This document shows positions 34,951 to 44,368 of a stretch of DNA of 64,000 nucleotides, piece after piece. The notes under the pieces are model-generated. The model was given only the letters and a program-made list of their open reading frames with translations. It had not been told where the DNA came from and ran no database searches. Both the position numbers and the translations under genes were made by a program. Each line of letters opens with the position of its first letter. Position 1 is the first letter of the stretch. This DNA comes from Billgrantia montanilacus (lineage in GTDB: Bacteria; Pseudomonadota; Gammaproteobacteria; Pseudomonadales; Halomonadaceae). The DNA is taken from assembly GCF_003336675.1 (NCBI RefSeq), contig NZ_QPII01000006.1:124001-188000 (forward strand), given 5' to 3'.

Positions 34951-35874
34951 ATGTCTCGAGTACGCACTAAGCGGAACGTCGTCTTCGTACTACTTCCACA
35001 GATGGGGGGCTTTCTCTGGCGAGTCCTGTGCGCCTTCCTGCGCAACCGGGGCATCCTCCTGGCCGGTGGAGTTGGCTACAATATCCTGCTCTCCATCGTT
35101 CCCCTGTTCGCCCTGCTGACGGTATTGCTGACCCAGGTGGTGCATGAACAGATGCTGCTCGACGTGCTCAGCGTACAGGCACTCCACCTCGCCCCGGCTC
35201 ACGCCGAACTGCTGATGGATGCGGTGCGCGCCCTTCTCGACTCTCGCGACGCGATCGGGCTATTCGGCATACTGGTACTGCTGCTGTTCAGTTCCTTCGC
35301 CTTTCGCATGCTGGAAGATGCGCTGGCCATCATCTTTCATACCCCAGACCCACACAAGGGGCGTAGCATCTGGGTTTCAGTGCTACTGCCCTACGCCTTC
35401 ATGGTGGTACTGGGCACCGGCCTGATGGCTCTGACCCTGCTTGCCACCCTTGCGGAAGCCATCAATGCCCTTTGGCTCGCGGTAGTCGGCCGCAACATGC
35501 CTTTCGCCGGCCTGTCGGTGCCGCTACTCAACCTGTTCAGCTTTCTCGGGGTATTCATTCTTTTCAGTGCCATCTACAAGGTGCTGCCGGTGGTGAAGAT
35601 CGCGCTGCGACGTGCCGTGGTGGGAGGTTTCGTGGCAGCGCTGCTGTGGGAAGGTGTGCGTCTGCTGCTGGTGTACTACTTCGTCAATTTCTCCTACGTG
35701 AACATCGTCTACGGCTCGCTGGCCGCCCTTGTCGTGGTATTGCTGAGCCTGGAGGTGGGCGCGATCATCCTGCTGCTCGGCGCCCAGGTGATTGCCGAAC
35801 TGGAGTACAACGCGCGTCGAGGACTGCCGTGGCACCTGGACCCACGCCGGGAAGCTGTCACCCACGTGGATTGA
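34951..35874 (+). CDS. YihY/BrkB family inner-membrane protein
   Basis: 307 residues with about six membrane segments. The family pattern is visible: FLRNRGILLAGGVGYNILLSIVPLFALLTVLL at the N-terminus, AFRMLEDALAIIFHTPDPHKGRSIW in the middle, and SYVNIVYGSLAALVVVLLSLEVGAIILLLGAQVIAELEYN at the C-terminus. The family was named after Bordetella BrkB, but its molecular role is unsettled. Monocistronic; the upstream 280 bases hold no other gene. It converges on the LapA-like gene. Confidence 0.88.
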   Translation: MSRVRTKRNVVFVLLPQMGGFLWRVLCAFLRNRGILLAGGVGYNILLSIVPLFALLTVLLTQVVHEQMLLDVLSVQALHLAPAHAELLMDAVRALLDSRDAIGLFGILVLLLFSSFAFRMLEDALAIIFHTPDPHKGRSIWVSVLLPYAFMVVLGTGLMALTLLATLAEAINALWLAVVGRNMPFAGLSVPLLNLFSFLGVFILFSAIYKVLPVVKIALRRAVVGGFVAALLWEGVRLLLVYYFVNFSYVNIVYGSLAALVVVLLSLEVGAIILLLGAQVIAELEYNARRGLPWHLDPRREAVTHVD

Positions 35875-35901
35875 GAAACGTCCGCGAGTAGCGTCCTTCT
35901 A

Positions 35902-36126
35902 TCAGCCGGGTCGACGCGAACGATCGGAGCGCAGGCGCCGGATCAGCGTCCACAGGCTCTTGCCAGTGAGCATACCCAGCAGGTAGATGACCACCAGGAG
36001 TATTGCCATGGGCAACCTGAGGCTCCAGGTCAGGAATCGCACTTCAACCATGACGATATTCTGTACTACGAGAATGAGTACCAACGCCGCAATCAAAATC
36101 TTGACCGCCAGCAGCAGCTTATCCAT
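35902..36126 (-). CDS. LapA-like small membrane protein (DUF1049)
   Basis: 74 residues with two membrane helices: LLLAVKILIAALVLILVVQN and LPMAILLVVIYLLGMLTGKSLW, separated by VEVRFLTWSLR, followed by a basic tail. This is the pattern of LapA/DUF1049 proteins, which in E. coli work with LapB in controlling lipopolysaccharide synthesis. It lacks the coiled-coil tail of E. coli LapA (102 residues), and no lapB is adjacent. Confidence 0.75.
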   Translation of the reverse strand: MDKLLLAVKILIAALVLILVVQNIVMVEVRFLTWSLRLPMAILLVVIYLLGMLTGKSLWTLIRRLRSDRSRRPG

Positions 36127-36264
36127 GCATGCTCTCCGTCGAATCGGACTCCTTCAAGCTGAGCCCAGGCGCGTCGCCTGTCAACTTCCTGCTTCCAACC
36201 ACCAGCCGTCAACATGCGGATAGCGGCCATCCGGCTTCCCGGGTGGCCGCAGGGTAAGGAAACA

Positions 36265-36440
36265 CTGCATAAATGTCTGCGCGTGCGAATCACTGCGTTG
36301 CGCGGTACGCGAAATCCTCACCTATACCCCATAGGCTCCGGTTGACTCGCAGCCTTCGGCTTCTCGCCCCTTCGGGGCCAGCCTACGGCTGTTTGTCGCT
36401 TCGCTCGGGTCTTTGCTCCGTGCGCATTGTGCTTCATCCC
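36265..36440. repeat. Hairpin-rich element, probably a dispersed repeat
   Basis: Lies in the 352-base gap between the LapA-like gene and hupE. From about 36355 a series of short hairpins follows one after another: GCCTTCGGC, CCCCTTCGGGG, AGCCTACGGCT. The sequence has an open frame on the plus strand, but its composition follows the hairpins and no ribosome site precedes it. I recall similar stretches in other Halomonas-type genomes; this needs a search. Confidence 0.45.
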
Positions 36441-36478
36441 GCTCGCCGATTATTCAGCGCTTCCCTAAAGCACGTGGA

Positions 36479-37075
36479 TCAACCCAGGGCGAAGAGTGCC
36501 CCGGCAGCAGCTATGGCGACCCCGAGGCCACGCACGAGACGGCTTTCGCGGGTCATCAGGATGCCGCCGAACCAGCGACCGGCGTAGGTAATGGCAAGCG
36601 TGGACAGGGTGAAACCGGCCAGGTAGGCGAGCATCGAGACGCCGTGGGGCATCTCGTTGCCGTGAGCATGGCCGTGAAACAGCATGAACAGCACGACCAC
36701 CCCGGCACCAAGCACACTGGGCACCTTGACCAGGGCGGCGATCAACACACCGGCCAGCAGCACCGACAGGGCGATCCCGAACTCGACGCCGGGCAGGGCC
36801 AGGCCACCCCAGGCAAGTCCGGCACCCAGCAGCATGCCGCCGGCCGCGAGCAGGGGCGCCCCCAGGCGCAGCGGGCGAGACTGGCGAAGGCTCCAGAGGC
36901 CGATGGCCAGCATCGCCAGCAGGTGGTCGAGCCCCAGCAGCGGGTGACTCAGGCCGGCCGCAAAGCCGCCCTCGTGGTGATGACCGGAGTGGGCAACGGC
37001 CAGGCCGGCCGTCAGCAACAGGGCTGGCGCGGCGGCCAAGGCCGCCCGGGTGGCGGGGGAAAGAGCTGACATCAT
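36479..37075 (-). CDS. ureJ: HupE/UreJ family nickel permease
   Basis: 198 residues. Signal-like N-terminus, then AHSGHHHEGGFAAGLSHPLLGLDHLLAMLAIGLW, whose His cluster and HPxxGxDH motif bind nickel in this family; a second motif, FHGHAHGNEMP, follows in the middle. About six membrane segments. Imports Ni2+ for urease. Last gene of the urea supercluster, 60 bases after ureG. AGGAG lies 9 bases before the first of two adjacent ATGs. Confidence 0.9.
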   Translation of the reverse strand: MMSALSPATRAALAAAPALLLTAGLAVAHSGHHHEGGFAAGLSHPLLGLDHLLAMLAIGLWSLRQSRPLRLGAPLLAAGGMLLGAGLAWGGLALPGVEFGIALSVLLAGVLIAALVKVPSVLGAGVVVLFMLFHGHAHGNEMPHGVSMLAYLAGFTLSTLAITYAGRWFGGILMTRESRLVRGLGVAIAAAGALFALG

Positions 37076-37135
37076 GAGAGCGTTCTCCTGAGCGATGACT
37101 TGGACAATGGTGAGGCGATGATGGGACGTCGGCTG

Positions 37136-37768
37136 TCAGACGGCCGCGGCCTGGGGCCGGCGCTCCGGCAGCATGCCGCGGTCGAGAATGAAGCGAATGA
37201 TGGTCTCGAGCCCCACCCCGTCATAGAGATTGGTGAAGACGAAGGGGCGCTCGCCACGCATCTTCTTCGAATCCCGCTCCATGACATCCAGCGAGGCATG
37301 CACCTGCTCGGCGATATCGATCTTGTTGATGATCAGCAGATCCGACTTGGTGATGCCGGGCCCGCCCTTGCGCGGAATCTTGTCGCCGGCCGAGACGTCG
37401 ATCACATAGAGGGTGAGATCGGAGAGCTCGGGGCTGAAGGTGGCCGACAGGTTGTCGCCGCCGGACTCCACCAGCACCAGTTCCAGGCCGGGATGACGAG
37501 CCTGCAGGTCGTCGATGGCCGCCAGGTTCATGGAGGCGTCCTCGCGGATGGCGGTGTGCGGGCAGCCGCCGGTTTCCACCCCGAGAATGCGATCCGCCGG
37601 CAGCGCATCGTGCTTGAGCAGGAAGTCGGCATCTTCGCGGGTATAGATGTCGTTGGTGACCACGGCAATATCGTAGTGGTCACGCAGCGCCAGGCAGAGC
37701 TGCTTGAGCAGTGCCGTCTTGCCGGAACCCACCGGGCCGCCGACGCCGATGCGTAAACAGTGTGTCAT
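37136..37768 (-). CDS. ureG: Urease accessory GTPase UreG
   Basis: 210 residues. A SIMIBI-class GTPase that hands nickel to urease in the UreDFG complex. P-loop [17 protein letters not shown], switch residues in [18 protein letters not shown] (the CPH nickel-binding motif), [15 protein letters not shown] and the guanine motif NKID are intact. Located 31 bases after ureF. Confidence 0.97.
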   Translation of the reverse strand: MTHCLRIGVGGPVGSGKTALLKQLCLALRDHYDIAVVTNDIYTREDADFLLKHDALPADRILGVETGGCPHTAIREDASMNLAAIDDLQARHPGLELVLVESGGDNLSATFSPELSDLTLYVIDVSAGDKIPRKGGPGITKSDLLIINKIDIAEQVHASLDVMERDSKKMRGERPFVFTNLYDGVGLETIIRFILDRGMLPERRPQAAAV

Positions 37769-37799
37769 GTGATACCTCCTCTAGGATTGTCCTATCCTG

Positions 37800-38534
37800 C
37801 TAACTGCGAAACAGCCGCGAATATTGGGTTTCGTGTAGAGCGCTGGCCAACGCCAGGCCAGGCAGCACAGGCCCCAGCTCGTCTTCCTCCACGGCCAGCG
37901 CCTCATCCACCGCCGTCACGAGGGCCGGGCGCAGCCGCTCTACCAGCCGCTGGGCCGAGGTATGGCCAAGAGGCAGCGCCTTGCAGGCCACCGCCAGCTG
38001 GTTCTCCAGCCAGGCCCAGGCGAAGCCGAGCAGCGCCTGCCGCACCGGCACGCCACGGACATGGGCCGTCCAGGCGAATGCCGTCACGTAGCCGGCCCCC
38101 GGCGGCAGCGCGGGCAACGCTCCCGAAGGGCTTTTCTCAGGACAATTCGGCAACAGGTCGAGGCTACCCAGCAGCCGGATCAGCGAAGCCCCCAGGCGCG
38201 CGTCTTCCGCCGCCAGCTCGGCGGTTTCGCGGTTGGCCGCAAGCCACCGGTCCCACTCGACCACCGCTTCGCCATCGCCTGCCGCCCAGGCCGTTTGAAG
38301 ACGCGCCAGCACCGGCAGTTCGCATCGGGTCAGGCCGTCCTCCAGCACCCCTTCCAGCCACTCGCCGAGGCTCGCCTCATCGCTGACCCAGCCCAGCTCG
38401 AAGGCACTCTCCAGGCCCTGGGAGAAGGCGAAGGCACCGATGGGCAGCGCCGGACTGACCAGTTGCAGGAGCCCCAGCAGGGCCAGGTCATCGCCCCCTC
38501 CCTGCCCCGCCACCGTTGACTGCTCAGTGCGCAT
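37800..38534 (-). CDS. ureF: Urease accessory protein UreF
   Basis: 244 residues, all helical. Bridges UreD and UreG during nickel insertion. The family start LLQLVSPALPIGAFAFSQGLESAFELGWV and the internal AWTAHVRGVPVRQALLGFAWAWLENQLAVACKALPLGHTSAQRL are recognisable. The ATG at 38534 lies inside the ureE 3' end (11-base overlap), supporting coupling. Confidence 0.95.
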   Translation of the reverse strand: MRTEQSTVAGQGGGDDLALLGLLQLVSPALPIGAFAFSQGLESAFELGWVSDEASLGEWLEGVLEDGLTRCELPVLARLQTAWAAGDGEAVVEWDRWLAANRETAELAAEDARLGASLIRLLGSLDLLPNCPEKSPSGALPALPPGAGYVTAFAWTAHVRGVPVRQALLGFAWAWLENQLAVACKALPLGHTSAQRLVERLRPALVTAVDEALAVEEDELGPVLPGLALASALHETQYSRLFRS

Positions 38535-39048
38535 GACTGTGACCATGCCCGTGGGAGTGACTGTGCTGATGGTCATGGCCATGGTGGTGGGCATGGCCGG
38601 CCTGGGCGTAGGCACCGGGCTCGGGGTCGAACGGTGCCTGATGCCGCTCAAGGGTCGCCCCCAGCAGCTCGGCCAGTTCCTCCAGCACATGGTCCGGCGG
38701 GAAGCGCACCCAGCCCTGGTCGGGCCTGGCATCATCGCTGCCCAGAGCCAGCTGCACATGGCGATTGCCCAGATGGTAGGCCAGCCGCGCCAGCGGCAGG
38801 CCGGCGGTTACACGTGCCGTGACCACCGGTTCGATGGCCGCCCTGATGCGCACGATCTCGCCGCTTTCGGCACGCAGCCCCTCACCGTCGCGCAGCACCG
38901 GGCCCCGGTCGAGGAACAGGCCGAGCTCGCGGCCGGCATCGCTTTTCGCCTTGAGCCGGCCGCGAATGCGCAGCTCGAAGGGCAGCGTCAGGGTGTCGCT
39001 GGCCTGGTCGGCCGCGATGGGCCCCAGGCGTTCGGTCAGTTTCAGCAT
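38524..39048 (-). CDS. ureE: Urease accessory nickel chaperone UreE
   Basis: 174 residues. Delivers nickel to UreG. N-terminal domain TLTLPFELRIRGRLKAKSDAGRELGLFL; central metal-binding domain LAYHLGNRHVQLAL with the dimer-interface His; and a C-terminal tail of about 14 His (from AGHAHHHGHDHQHSHSHG). The family start MLKLTERL is at 39048 with GAGG 8 bases upstream. The frame is open back to an ATG at 39279, which has a good GAGGAAGG site, so a 77-residue extension cannot be ruled out. Confidence 0.93.
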   Translation of the reverse strand: MLKLTERLGPIAADQASDTLTLPFELRIRGRLKAKSDAGRELGLFLDRGPVLRDGEGLRAESGEIVRIRAAIEPVVTARVTAGLPLARLAYHLGNRHVQLALGSDDARPDQGWVRFPPDHVLEELAELLGATLERHQAPFDPEPGAYAQAGHAHHHGHDHQHSHSHGHGHSHAH

Positions 39049-39154
39049 TGAAATCGCCTCGTTGAATTCAGGCCTCTGAACCAAGCAGGCGACAAGTCGG
39101 GCCCCGCCGAGCCACCTCGCACGACCGCTGGCAGCACGGTCGAGACGACGCGGT

Positions 39155-39209
39155 CGATCTTCAGGGAAGAAGATCGAGGAAAGCCGGCACAGGGATGTGC
39201 CGTCTTTCC
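39155..39209 (-). other. Two adjacent hairpins in the ureC-ureE spacer
   Basis: GATCTTC/GAAGATC (39155-39175, 7-bp stem) and a 14-bp stem with one mismatch, GGAAAGCCGGCACA/TGTGCCGTCTTTCC (39178-39209). Neither has a T-run. They sit in the only long gap (250 bases) within the ure operon and could act in mRNA processing or stability. Confidence 0.7.
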
Positions 39210-39298
39210 GACCGCGGGAGTCCGGCCGGGATGCCAGGGTTTCGGGCGCGTGGCGTGGCGAGCGTGGGGTTCCGACCATGGCGCCTTCCTCAAATCCA

Positions 39299-41014
39299 TC
39301 AGAACAGGTGGTAGCGCTGGGCCAAGGGAAGCTCGGTGGCCGGCTCGCAGGTCAGCAGTTCACCATCGCAGCGCACCTCGTAAGTCTGCGGGTCGACGGT
39401 CAGCTCCGGGCAGGCGTCGTTGAGTTTCATATGCTGCTTGCGCACGCCGCGCACGTTGCGACACGCCGAAAGCTCACTGTGCAACCCCAGCCGCTCCTTG
39501 ATGCCAGCCTCGATGGCCGCCTGGCTGACGAAGGTGAGACGAGTGGCGCTGGCCGCCTTGCCCAGGGCACCGAACATGAAACGGTAATGCACCGGCTGCG
39601 GCGTCGGAATCGAGGCATTGGGGTCACCCATGGGGGCGGCGGCAATCATGCCGCCCTTGATGATGAGTGCCGGCTTGACGCCGAAGAAGGCCGGGTCCCA
39701 CAGCACCAGATCGGCCAGCTTGCCCAGCTCGATGGAGCCCACCTCATGCGCGATGCCGTGGGTGATGGCCGGGTTGATGGTGTACTTGGCGATATAGCGC
39801 TTGGCGCGAAAATTGTCGGCGCCCAATGCCTCGTCTTCCGGCAGCAGCCCGCGCTGCACTCTCATCTTGTGGGCGGTCTGCCAGGTGCGGCACACCACCT
39901 CACCCACCCTACCCATGGCCTGGGAGTCCGAGGCGATCATGGAGATCACCCCCAGGTCGTGAAGAATGTCCTCGGCGGCGATGGTCTCACGGCGAATGCG
40001 CGAATCGGCGAAGGCCACGTCCTCGGGTATGTTCGGGTCCAGGTGATGGCACACCATCAGCATGTCGAGATGCTCATCGATGGTATTGACCGTGTAGGGC
40101 CGCGTCGGGTTGGTGGACGACGGCAGCACGTAGGACTTCGCGCAGGCGGTAAGGATATCCGGCGCATGGCCGCCCCCCGCCCCCTCGGTATGGTACGTAT
40201 GAATGCCGCGCTCCTTGAACGCCGCCAGTGTGTCCTCGACGAAACCCGACTCGTTCAGGGTATCGGTATGGATCGCCACCTGGACGTCGTACTCGTCGGC
40301 GACGCTCAGGCAGTTGTCGATGGATGCCGGGGTGGTGCCCCAGTCCTCGTGGAGCTTGAGGCCCATGGCGCCGGCAACGAGCTGGGCCTCCAGCGCCTCC
40401 GGCAGGCTGGCGTTGCCCTTGCCCAGCAGGCCGATATTCATGGGCATCTCGTCCACCGCCTGGAGCATCTTGCCGATATGCCAGGGTCCGGGCGTGCAGG
40501 TGGTGGCCTTGGTGCCGGTGGCGGGCCCCGTACCGCCCCCGAGCATGGTGGTAATGCCACTCATCAGCGCCTCCTCCACCTGCTGGGGACAGATGAAGTG
40601 GATATGGGCATCGATACCGCCAGCCGTCAGGATCATGCCTTCGCCGGCGATGATCTCGGTACCGGGGCCGATGACGATCGCCACATCGGGCTGGGTATCG
40701 GGATTGCCGGCCTTGCCGATGGCTTTGATGCGCCCGGCCTTGAGGCCCACGTCGGCCTTGACGATGCCCCACCAGTCGAGGATCAGGGCATTGGTGATCA
40801 CGGTGTCCATCACCGCGTCGTCATGGCGCTGGCTCTGGCCCATGCCATCACGGATCACCTTGCCGCCGCCGAACTTGACCTCGTCGCCGTAATGGGTCGC
40901 ATCGTCCTCGACCTGGATCCACAGCTCGGTGTCGCCCAGGCGCACCCGGTCGCCGGTGGTGGGGCCGTACATATCGGCGTAGGCCTGGCGGCTGATCTTG
41001 TTATCGGGCTTCAT
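39299..41014 (-). CDS. ureC: Urease alpha subunit
   Basis: 571 residues. Catalytic subunit with the dinuclear nickel site; hydrolyses urea to ammonia and carbamate. [14 protein letters not shown] supplies the two His nickel ligands; [15 protein letters not shown] carries the lysine that is carbamylated; [13 protein letters not shown] and GAGGGHAPD supply further His ligands; [22 protein letters not shown] is the active-site flap with the catalytic His. All key residues are present. Start overlaps ureB by 4 bases. Confidence 0.98.
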   Translation of the reverse strand: MKPDNKISRQAYADMYGPTTGDRVRLGDTELWIQVEDDATHYGDEVKFGGGKVIRDGMGQSQRHDDAVMDTVITNALILDWWGIVKADVGLKAGRIKAIGKAGNPDTQPDVAIVIGPGTEIIAGEGMILTAGGIDAHIHFICPQQVEEALMSGITTMLGGGTGPATGTKATTCTPGPWHIGKMLQAVDEMPMNIGLLGKGNASLPEALEAQLVAGAMGLKLHEDWGTTPASIDNCLSVADEYDVQVAIHTDTLNESGFVEDTLAAFKERGIHTYHTEGAGGGHAPDILTACAKSYVLPSSTNPTRPYTVNTIDEHLDMLMVCHHLDPNIPEDVAFADSRIRRETIAAEDILHDLGVISMIASDSQAMGRVGEVVCRTWQTAHKMRVQRGLLPEDEALGADNFRAKRYIAKYTINPAITHGIAHEVGSIELGKLADLVLWDPAFFGVKPALIIKGGMIAAAPMGDPNASIPTPQPVHYRFMFGALGKAASATRLTFVSQAAIEAGIKERLGLHSELSACRNVRGVRKQHMKLNDACPELTVDPQTYEVRCDGELLTCEPATELPLAQRYHLF

Positions 41015-41358
41015 GGCTTGCCTCCCTTGTCCGCCGTGTCGAGCGCGCCCATCACCTCGCCGCGGAAGCCATACACATGGCGACGGCCGACGAAGGGAAT
41101 CAAGGTCACCTTGCGGGACTGGCCGGGCTCGAAGCGGATGGCCGTGCCCGCCGCCACGTCGAGGCGGTGTCCACGCGCGCGGTCGCGATCGAAGGTCAGC
41201 GCCGGATTGGCCTCGGCAAAGTGATAGTGGGAACCGATCTGGATCGGCCGGTCGCCGGTATTGGCGACCTCGATACTGATCCGTTCACGCCCCTCGCAGA
41301 GCGCGATCTCGCCATCCTTCAGTTGATACTGTCCTGGAATCATGGGGCCGGGAATCAT
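41011..41358 (-). CDS. ureB: Urease beta subunit
   Basis: 115 residues. Structural subunit of the (UreABC)3 enzyme. Recognised by [49 protein letters not shown] and [18 protein letters not shown]. Two ATGs compete (41358 and 41343); AGGAGG lies about 11 bases before the first. 26 bases after ureA; overlaps ureC. Confidence 0.97.
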   Translation of the reverse strand: MIPGPMIPGQYQLKDGEIALCEGRERISIEVANTGDRPIQIGSHYHFAEANPALTFDRDRARGHRLDVAAGTAIRFEPGQSRKVTLIPFVGRRHVYGFRGEVMGALDTADKGGKP

Positions 41359-41384
41359 GGATGTTTTCCCTCCTGCAGCCAGTG

Positions 41385-41687
41385 TTAGACGATGGGCGAA
41401 TGAACCGTGACCAGCTTCGTTCCATCCGGGAAAGTCGCTTCCACCTGCACCTCGTCGACCATCTCGGCCACGCCCTCCATGACGTCATCACGGCTGAGGA
41501 TCTCGCGGCCGTAGCTCATCATTTCGGCGACGGTGCGGCCGTCACGGGCGCCCTCCATGATCTCGGCACTGATCAGGGCCACCGCCTCGGGGTAGTTGAG
41601 CTTGAGCCCGCGCGCTCGGCGACGTTCGGCAAGCAGGGCGGCGGTAAACAGCAGCAGCTTGTCCTTGTCTCTGGGGGTCAGTTCCAT
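41385..41687 (-). CDS. ureA: Urease gamma subunit
   Basis: 100 residues, exactly the usual UreA length. [50 protein letters not shown] and [20 protein letters not shown] are family hallmarks. The ATG at 41687 has AGGAG 6 bases upstream; an in-frame extension into ureD is not real. Lies 17 bases after ureD. Confidence 0.97.
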   Translation of the reverse strand: MELTPRDKDKLLLFTAALLAERRRARGLKLNYPEAVALISAEIMEGARDGRTVAEMMSYGREILSRDDVMEGVAEMVDEVQVEATFPDGTKLVTVHSPIV

Positions 41688-41704
41688 GAGATTCTCCTGG
41701 AGAG

Positions 41705-42598
41705 TCAGGTAAACCAGATACGGGGGGGATGGGCACATGTACCGCTCAGCAGCGGCCTGAGACACGCCCAGGCCTGCTGGCAGATTTCCCATGCCTCATT
41801 GCGTTCGTTGCCCAGATAGCGCAGCAGCAGGACGCCATGACGCACCGTCACCGCCCAGCGTGGGCTGGTGGCTATGGCATCACGCAACGCTTCGATGGCC
41901 TCGCCCTCGTCGCCCAGCCCCACCGCCCATAGCGTGGCCTGCACCGTGGCGCCACCCTGCCCCCAGCGCCCGGCGAAACGCGGGTGCAGCGGGTCCATGG
42001 GCTGACGCTCCAGCCAGAGCGGCTTGCCGTCTCGCATCAGGCGAAAGCGCTGGTCGATGCGGCCGGAGACATAGGGCAGGTCGCTCGCCGGACGCCCCAG
42101 TGCCAGCACCTCCCAGCCCAGGCAGCGAGCCGAGCCGGCCAAATCGATATGCGTCGACTGCTCTCCCATCGAGCCGTCGAAGGCGATGGTCTCCTGAGGT
42201 AGCCATTCGAGAATGGCGCCGTCGGCCACCTCGAGATGGGTCTGCTGGCCCCAGGCCACGCCATGGCTGTCGGCGCGGTAGAGCTTGTTGGCGGCTGGCG
42301 TGGTCAGGAGCGCACGGGCATCCGCGCCCACCCGGGCCGATATCGCCAGCCTGTCGCCACTGACCAGCCCACCCGGCGGATGCAGCAGGTAAACGTGGCA
42401 GGTGCCCGACCGTCCTTCGGGATAGAACGGCCGCTGGACCCGTAGCGGCCCCTGGTGACGCGCACGAACCAAGCGCGTGACCCCGTCACGCGCCTCGAAG
42501 GCGAGTGCCAGCGAGGCCGCCCAGTGGCGCTCCGCATCGAAGCGGTGCCCGGAATCCGCCGTGGGCATGTTGTCCAGTGAGGTTTCGTAGGCAGTCAT
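41705..42598 (-). CDS. ureD: Urease accessory protein UreD
   Basis: 297 residues. Binds apo-urease and opens the nickel tunnel with UreF and UreG. Family segments: [37 protein letters not shown] and [19 protein letters not shown]. The ATG at 42598 is preferred by family length; the longer frame upstream would include the sigma-54 promoter at 42635-42650. First gene of ureDABCEFG-ureJ. Confidence 0.95.
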   Translation of the reverse strand: MTAYETSLDNMPTADSGHRFDAERHWAASLALAFEARDGVTRLVRARHQGPLRVQRPFYPEGRSGTCHVYLLHPPGGLVSGDRLAISARVGADARALLTTPAANKLYRADSHGVAWGQQTHLEVADGAILEWLPQETIAFDGSMGEQSTHIDLAGSARCLGWEVLALGRPASDLPYVSGRIDQRFRLMRDGKPLWLERQPMDPLHPRFAGRWGQGGATVQATLWAVGLGDEGEAIEALRDAIATSPRWAVTVRHGVLLLRYLGNERNEAWEICQQAWACLRPLLSGTCAHPPRIWFT

Positions 42599-42634
42599 GG
42601 GTGGTCCGTCGCAAAGCGTGTCTGACTCTGTCTC

Positions 42635-42650
42635 AGCAAAGGTCGTACCA
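42635..42650 (-). promoter_or_regulatory. Sigma-54 (-24/-12) promoter of ureD
   Basis: Minus strand TGGTACGACCTTTGCT. The GG and GC dinucleotides have exact -24/-12 spacing and the element fits TGGYACR-N4-TTGCW fully. Predicted transcript start about 25 bases before the ureD ATG. Confidence 0.75.
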
Positions 42651-42830
42651 GAATGGTGAATGCCCATATTTGCCTTTCTGAAACAATGCTTTACAACAAA
42701 AAGAGAGGGCAATTAGACAGACTGTCGACGCTTGGTGGTGCATGACACCGCCCGGCGGCGCACCATGTCAGTGCGGCGGCCACCAGGCAAACCCCATTTC
42801 AGTGCAAAGGCTTGGACACCTGGCTGTCAG

Positions 42831-43529
42831 CTACACCGTCAGGTGCTCCTTTATCAGCCTGTCCGATAACTCCCCGATATCCCCCTTGGCCACCGGCCGG
42901 CCGCGGCTCATGATCACGAAGCGATCCGCGTACTTGCGGGCGAAGGGCAGTTTCTGCTCCACCAGCAGCACGGTGAGCCCATCCTCGTCGATCAGCTTGC
43001 GGATCACCTCGCCGATCTGGGCGACGATATTGGGCTGGATTCCCTCCCCCGGCTCATCGAGGATCAACAGGCGCGGCTCGATCACCAGCGCCCGGCCGAT
43101 GGCCAGCTGCTGCTGCTGCCCCCCCGAGAGATCACCGCCACGGCGATGTTTCATCTCGGCGAGCACCGGGAACAGCTCGAACACCCGTTCCGGGATGCTG
43201 CGCTTGCCATCGCGACGTGCCGCCAGTCCGGTACGCAGGTTCTCCTCCACCGTCATCAGCGGAAATATCTGGCGACCCTGGGGCACATAGCCGATGCCCA
43301 GGCGCGAGCGCTCCTCTACCCGCTTCCTGGTCAGCTCAACGTCATCCGCGTAGCGGATGCTGCCGCTGGAGATGGCCACTTCGCCCATGATCGCCTTCAG
43401 CAGCGTGGTCTTGCCGACGCCGTTGCGACCCATCACGCAAGTGCATTGGCCGGCAGGCACGTCCAGATCGAGGTCCCACAGGGTATGGCTCTCGCCGTAG
43501 TACTGGTTGAGCGTGTCGACGGTCAGCAT
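42831..43529 (-). CDS. urtE: Urea ABC transporter ATP-binding subunit UrtE
   Basis: 232 residues. One of two ATPases of the urea importer. Walker A GRNGVGKTT (about 34-42), Q-loop GYVPQGRQIFPLMTVEENL typical of LivF/UrtE, signature LSGGQQQQLAIGRAL, Walker B LLILDEPGEGIQPNIV. The UrtE-type sequence LNQYYGESHTLWDLDLDV opens the protein. ATG overlaps the urtD stop (TGATG). Confidence 0.95.
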   Translation of the reverse strand: MLTVDTLNQYYGESHTLWDLDLDVPAGQCTCVMGRNGVGKTTLLKAIMGEVAISSGSIRYADDVELTRKRVEERSRLGIGYVPQGRQIFPLMTVEENLRTGLAARRDGKRSIPERVFELFPVLAEMKHRRGGDLSGGQQQQLAIGRALVIEPRLLILDEPGEGIQPNIVAQIGEVIRKLIDEDGLTVLLVEQKLPFARKYADRFVIMSRGRPVAKGDIGELSDRLIKEHLTV

Positions 43530-44368
43530 CAGGCCACCTCCTCTTCGGCATCGGCCCCCAGGTAGACCTCGACCACCTTCGGATCGTTGGACACCTGGTC
43601 CATGCTGCCCTCGGCCAGCACGCTGCCCTGGTGCAGCACCGTCACCTTGCGCGCAATGGAGCGCACGAAGCCCATGTCGTGCTCCACGACGACCACCGAC
43701 TGCTTGCCGGCAAGGCCGGTGAGCAGCTCGGCGGTGCGTTCCATCTCCTGCTCGGTCATGCCGGCCACCGGCTCGTCGACAAGCAGCAGACGCGGCCGCT
43801 GCATCAGCAGCATGCCGATCTCAAGCCACTGCTTCTGGCCGTGGGAGAGGATGCCCGCCGGACGCAGGCGAAGCTCGGCAAGGCCGATGGTTTCCAGCAC
43901 CTCCTCGATACGATCGCGAATGGCCGGCGTCATTCTGGCCGTAAGGGTCGGGAGGATGCGCTTGTCCGCCGCCATGGCCAGCTCCAGGTTCTCGAACAGC
44001 GTCAATGCCTCGAACACGGTGGGCTTCTGGAACTTGCGGCCGATGCCGAGGCTGGCGATCTCCGGCTCGTTCATGGTCAGGAGATCATGGCGGCTGCCGA
44101 ACCACACCTTGCCGGCATCGGGGCGGGTCTTGCCGGTGATGATGTCCATCATGGTGGTCTTGCCGGCCCCGTTGGGCCCGATGATGCAGCGCAGCTCGCC
44201 GTCGTCGATGGTCAGGTTCAAGTCGTTGATCGCCTTGAAGCCATCGAAGCTGACCGTGACGTCCTCGAGGTAAAGGATGGGCCCATGGCGCACATCCACC
44301 GGCGATGCCGCCGGCACCAGGAAGTCGAACACACGATCCCGGTCGGCCAGTGATCTGAGAAAGTTCAT
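43529..44368 (-). CDS. urtD: Urea ABC transporter ATP-binding subunit UrtD
   Basis: 279 residues. Second ATPase of the importer (LivG-like). Walker A IIGPNGAGKTTMMDIITGKTRPD, signature region ILSHGQKQWLEIGMLLMQRP (HGQKQ in place of SGGQ, normal for UrtD), Walker B LLLVDEPVAGMTEQE and the H-loop VVVEHDMGFVRSIA. The ATG at 44368 overlaps the urtC stop; an in-frame region upstream is internal to urtC in another frame. Confidence 0.95.
   Translation of the reverse strand: MNFLRSLADRDRVFDFLVPAASPVDVRHGPILYLEDVTVSFDGFKAINDLNLTIDDGELRCIIGPNGAGKTTMMDIITGKTRPDAGKVWFGSRHDLLTMNEPEIASLGIGRKFQKPTVFEALTLFENLELAMAADKRILPTLTARMTPAIRDRIEEVLETIGLAELRLRPAGILSHGQKQWLEIGMLLMQRPRLLLVDEPVAGMTEQEMERTAELLTGLAGKQSVVVVEHDMGFVRSIARKVTVLHQGSVLAEGSMDQVSNDPKVVEVYLGADAEEEVA

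Noticed and set aside
36273-36587. 104-codon plus-strand frame over the hairpin ladder
   Set aside because: Arg/Ser/Leu-rich translation dictated by the palindromes, no ribosome site, and it runs into the 3' end of ureJ.
39197-41224. Plus-strand open frame of about 675 codons opposite ureC and ureB
   Set aside because: Antisense shadow of a certain urease gene in GC-rich DNA.
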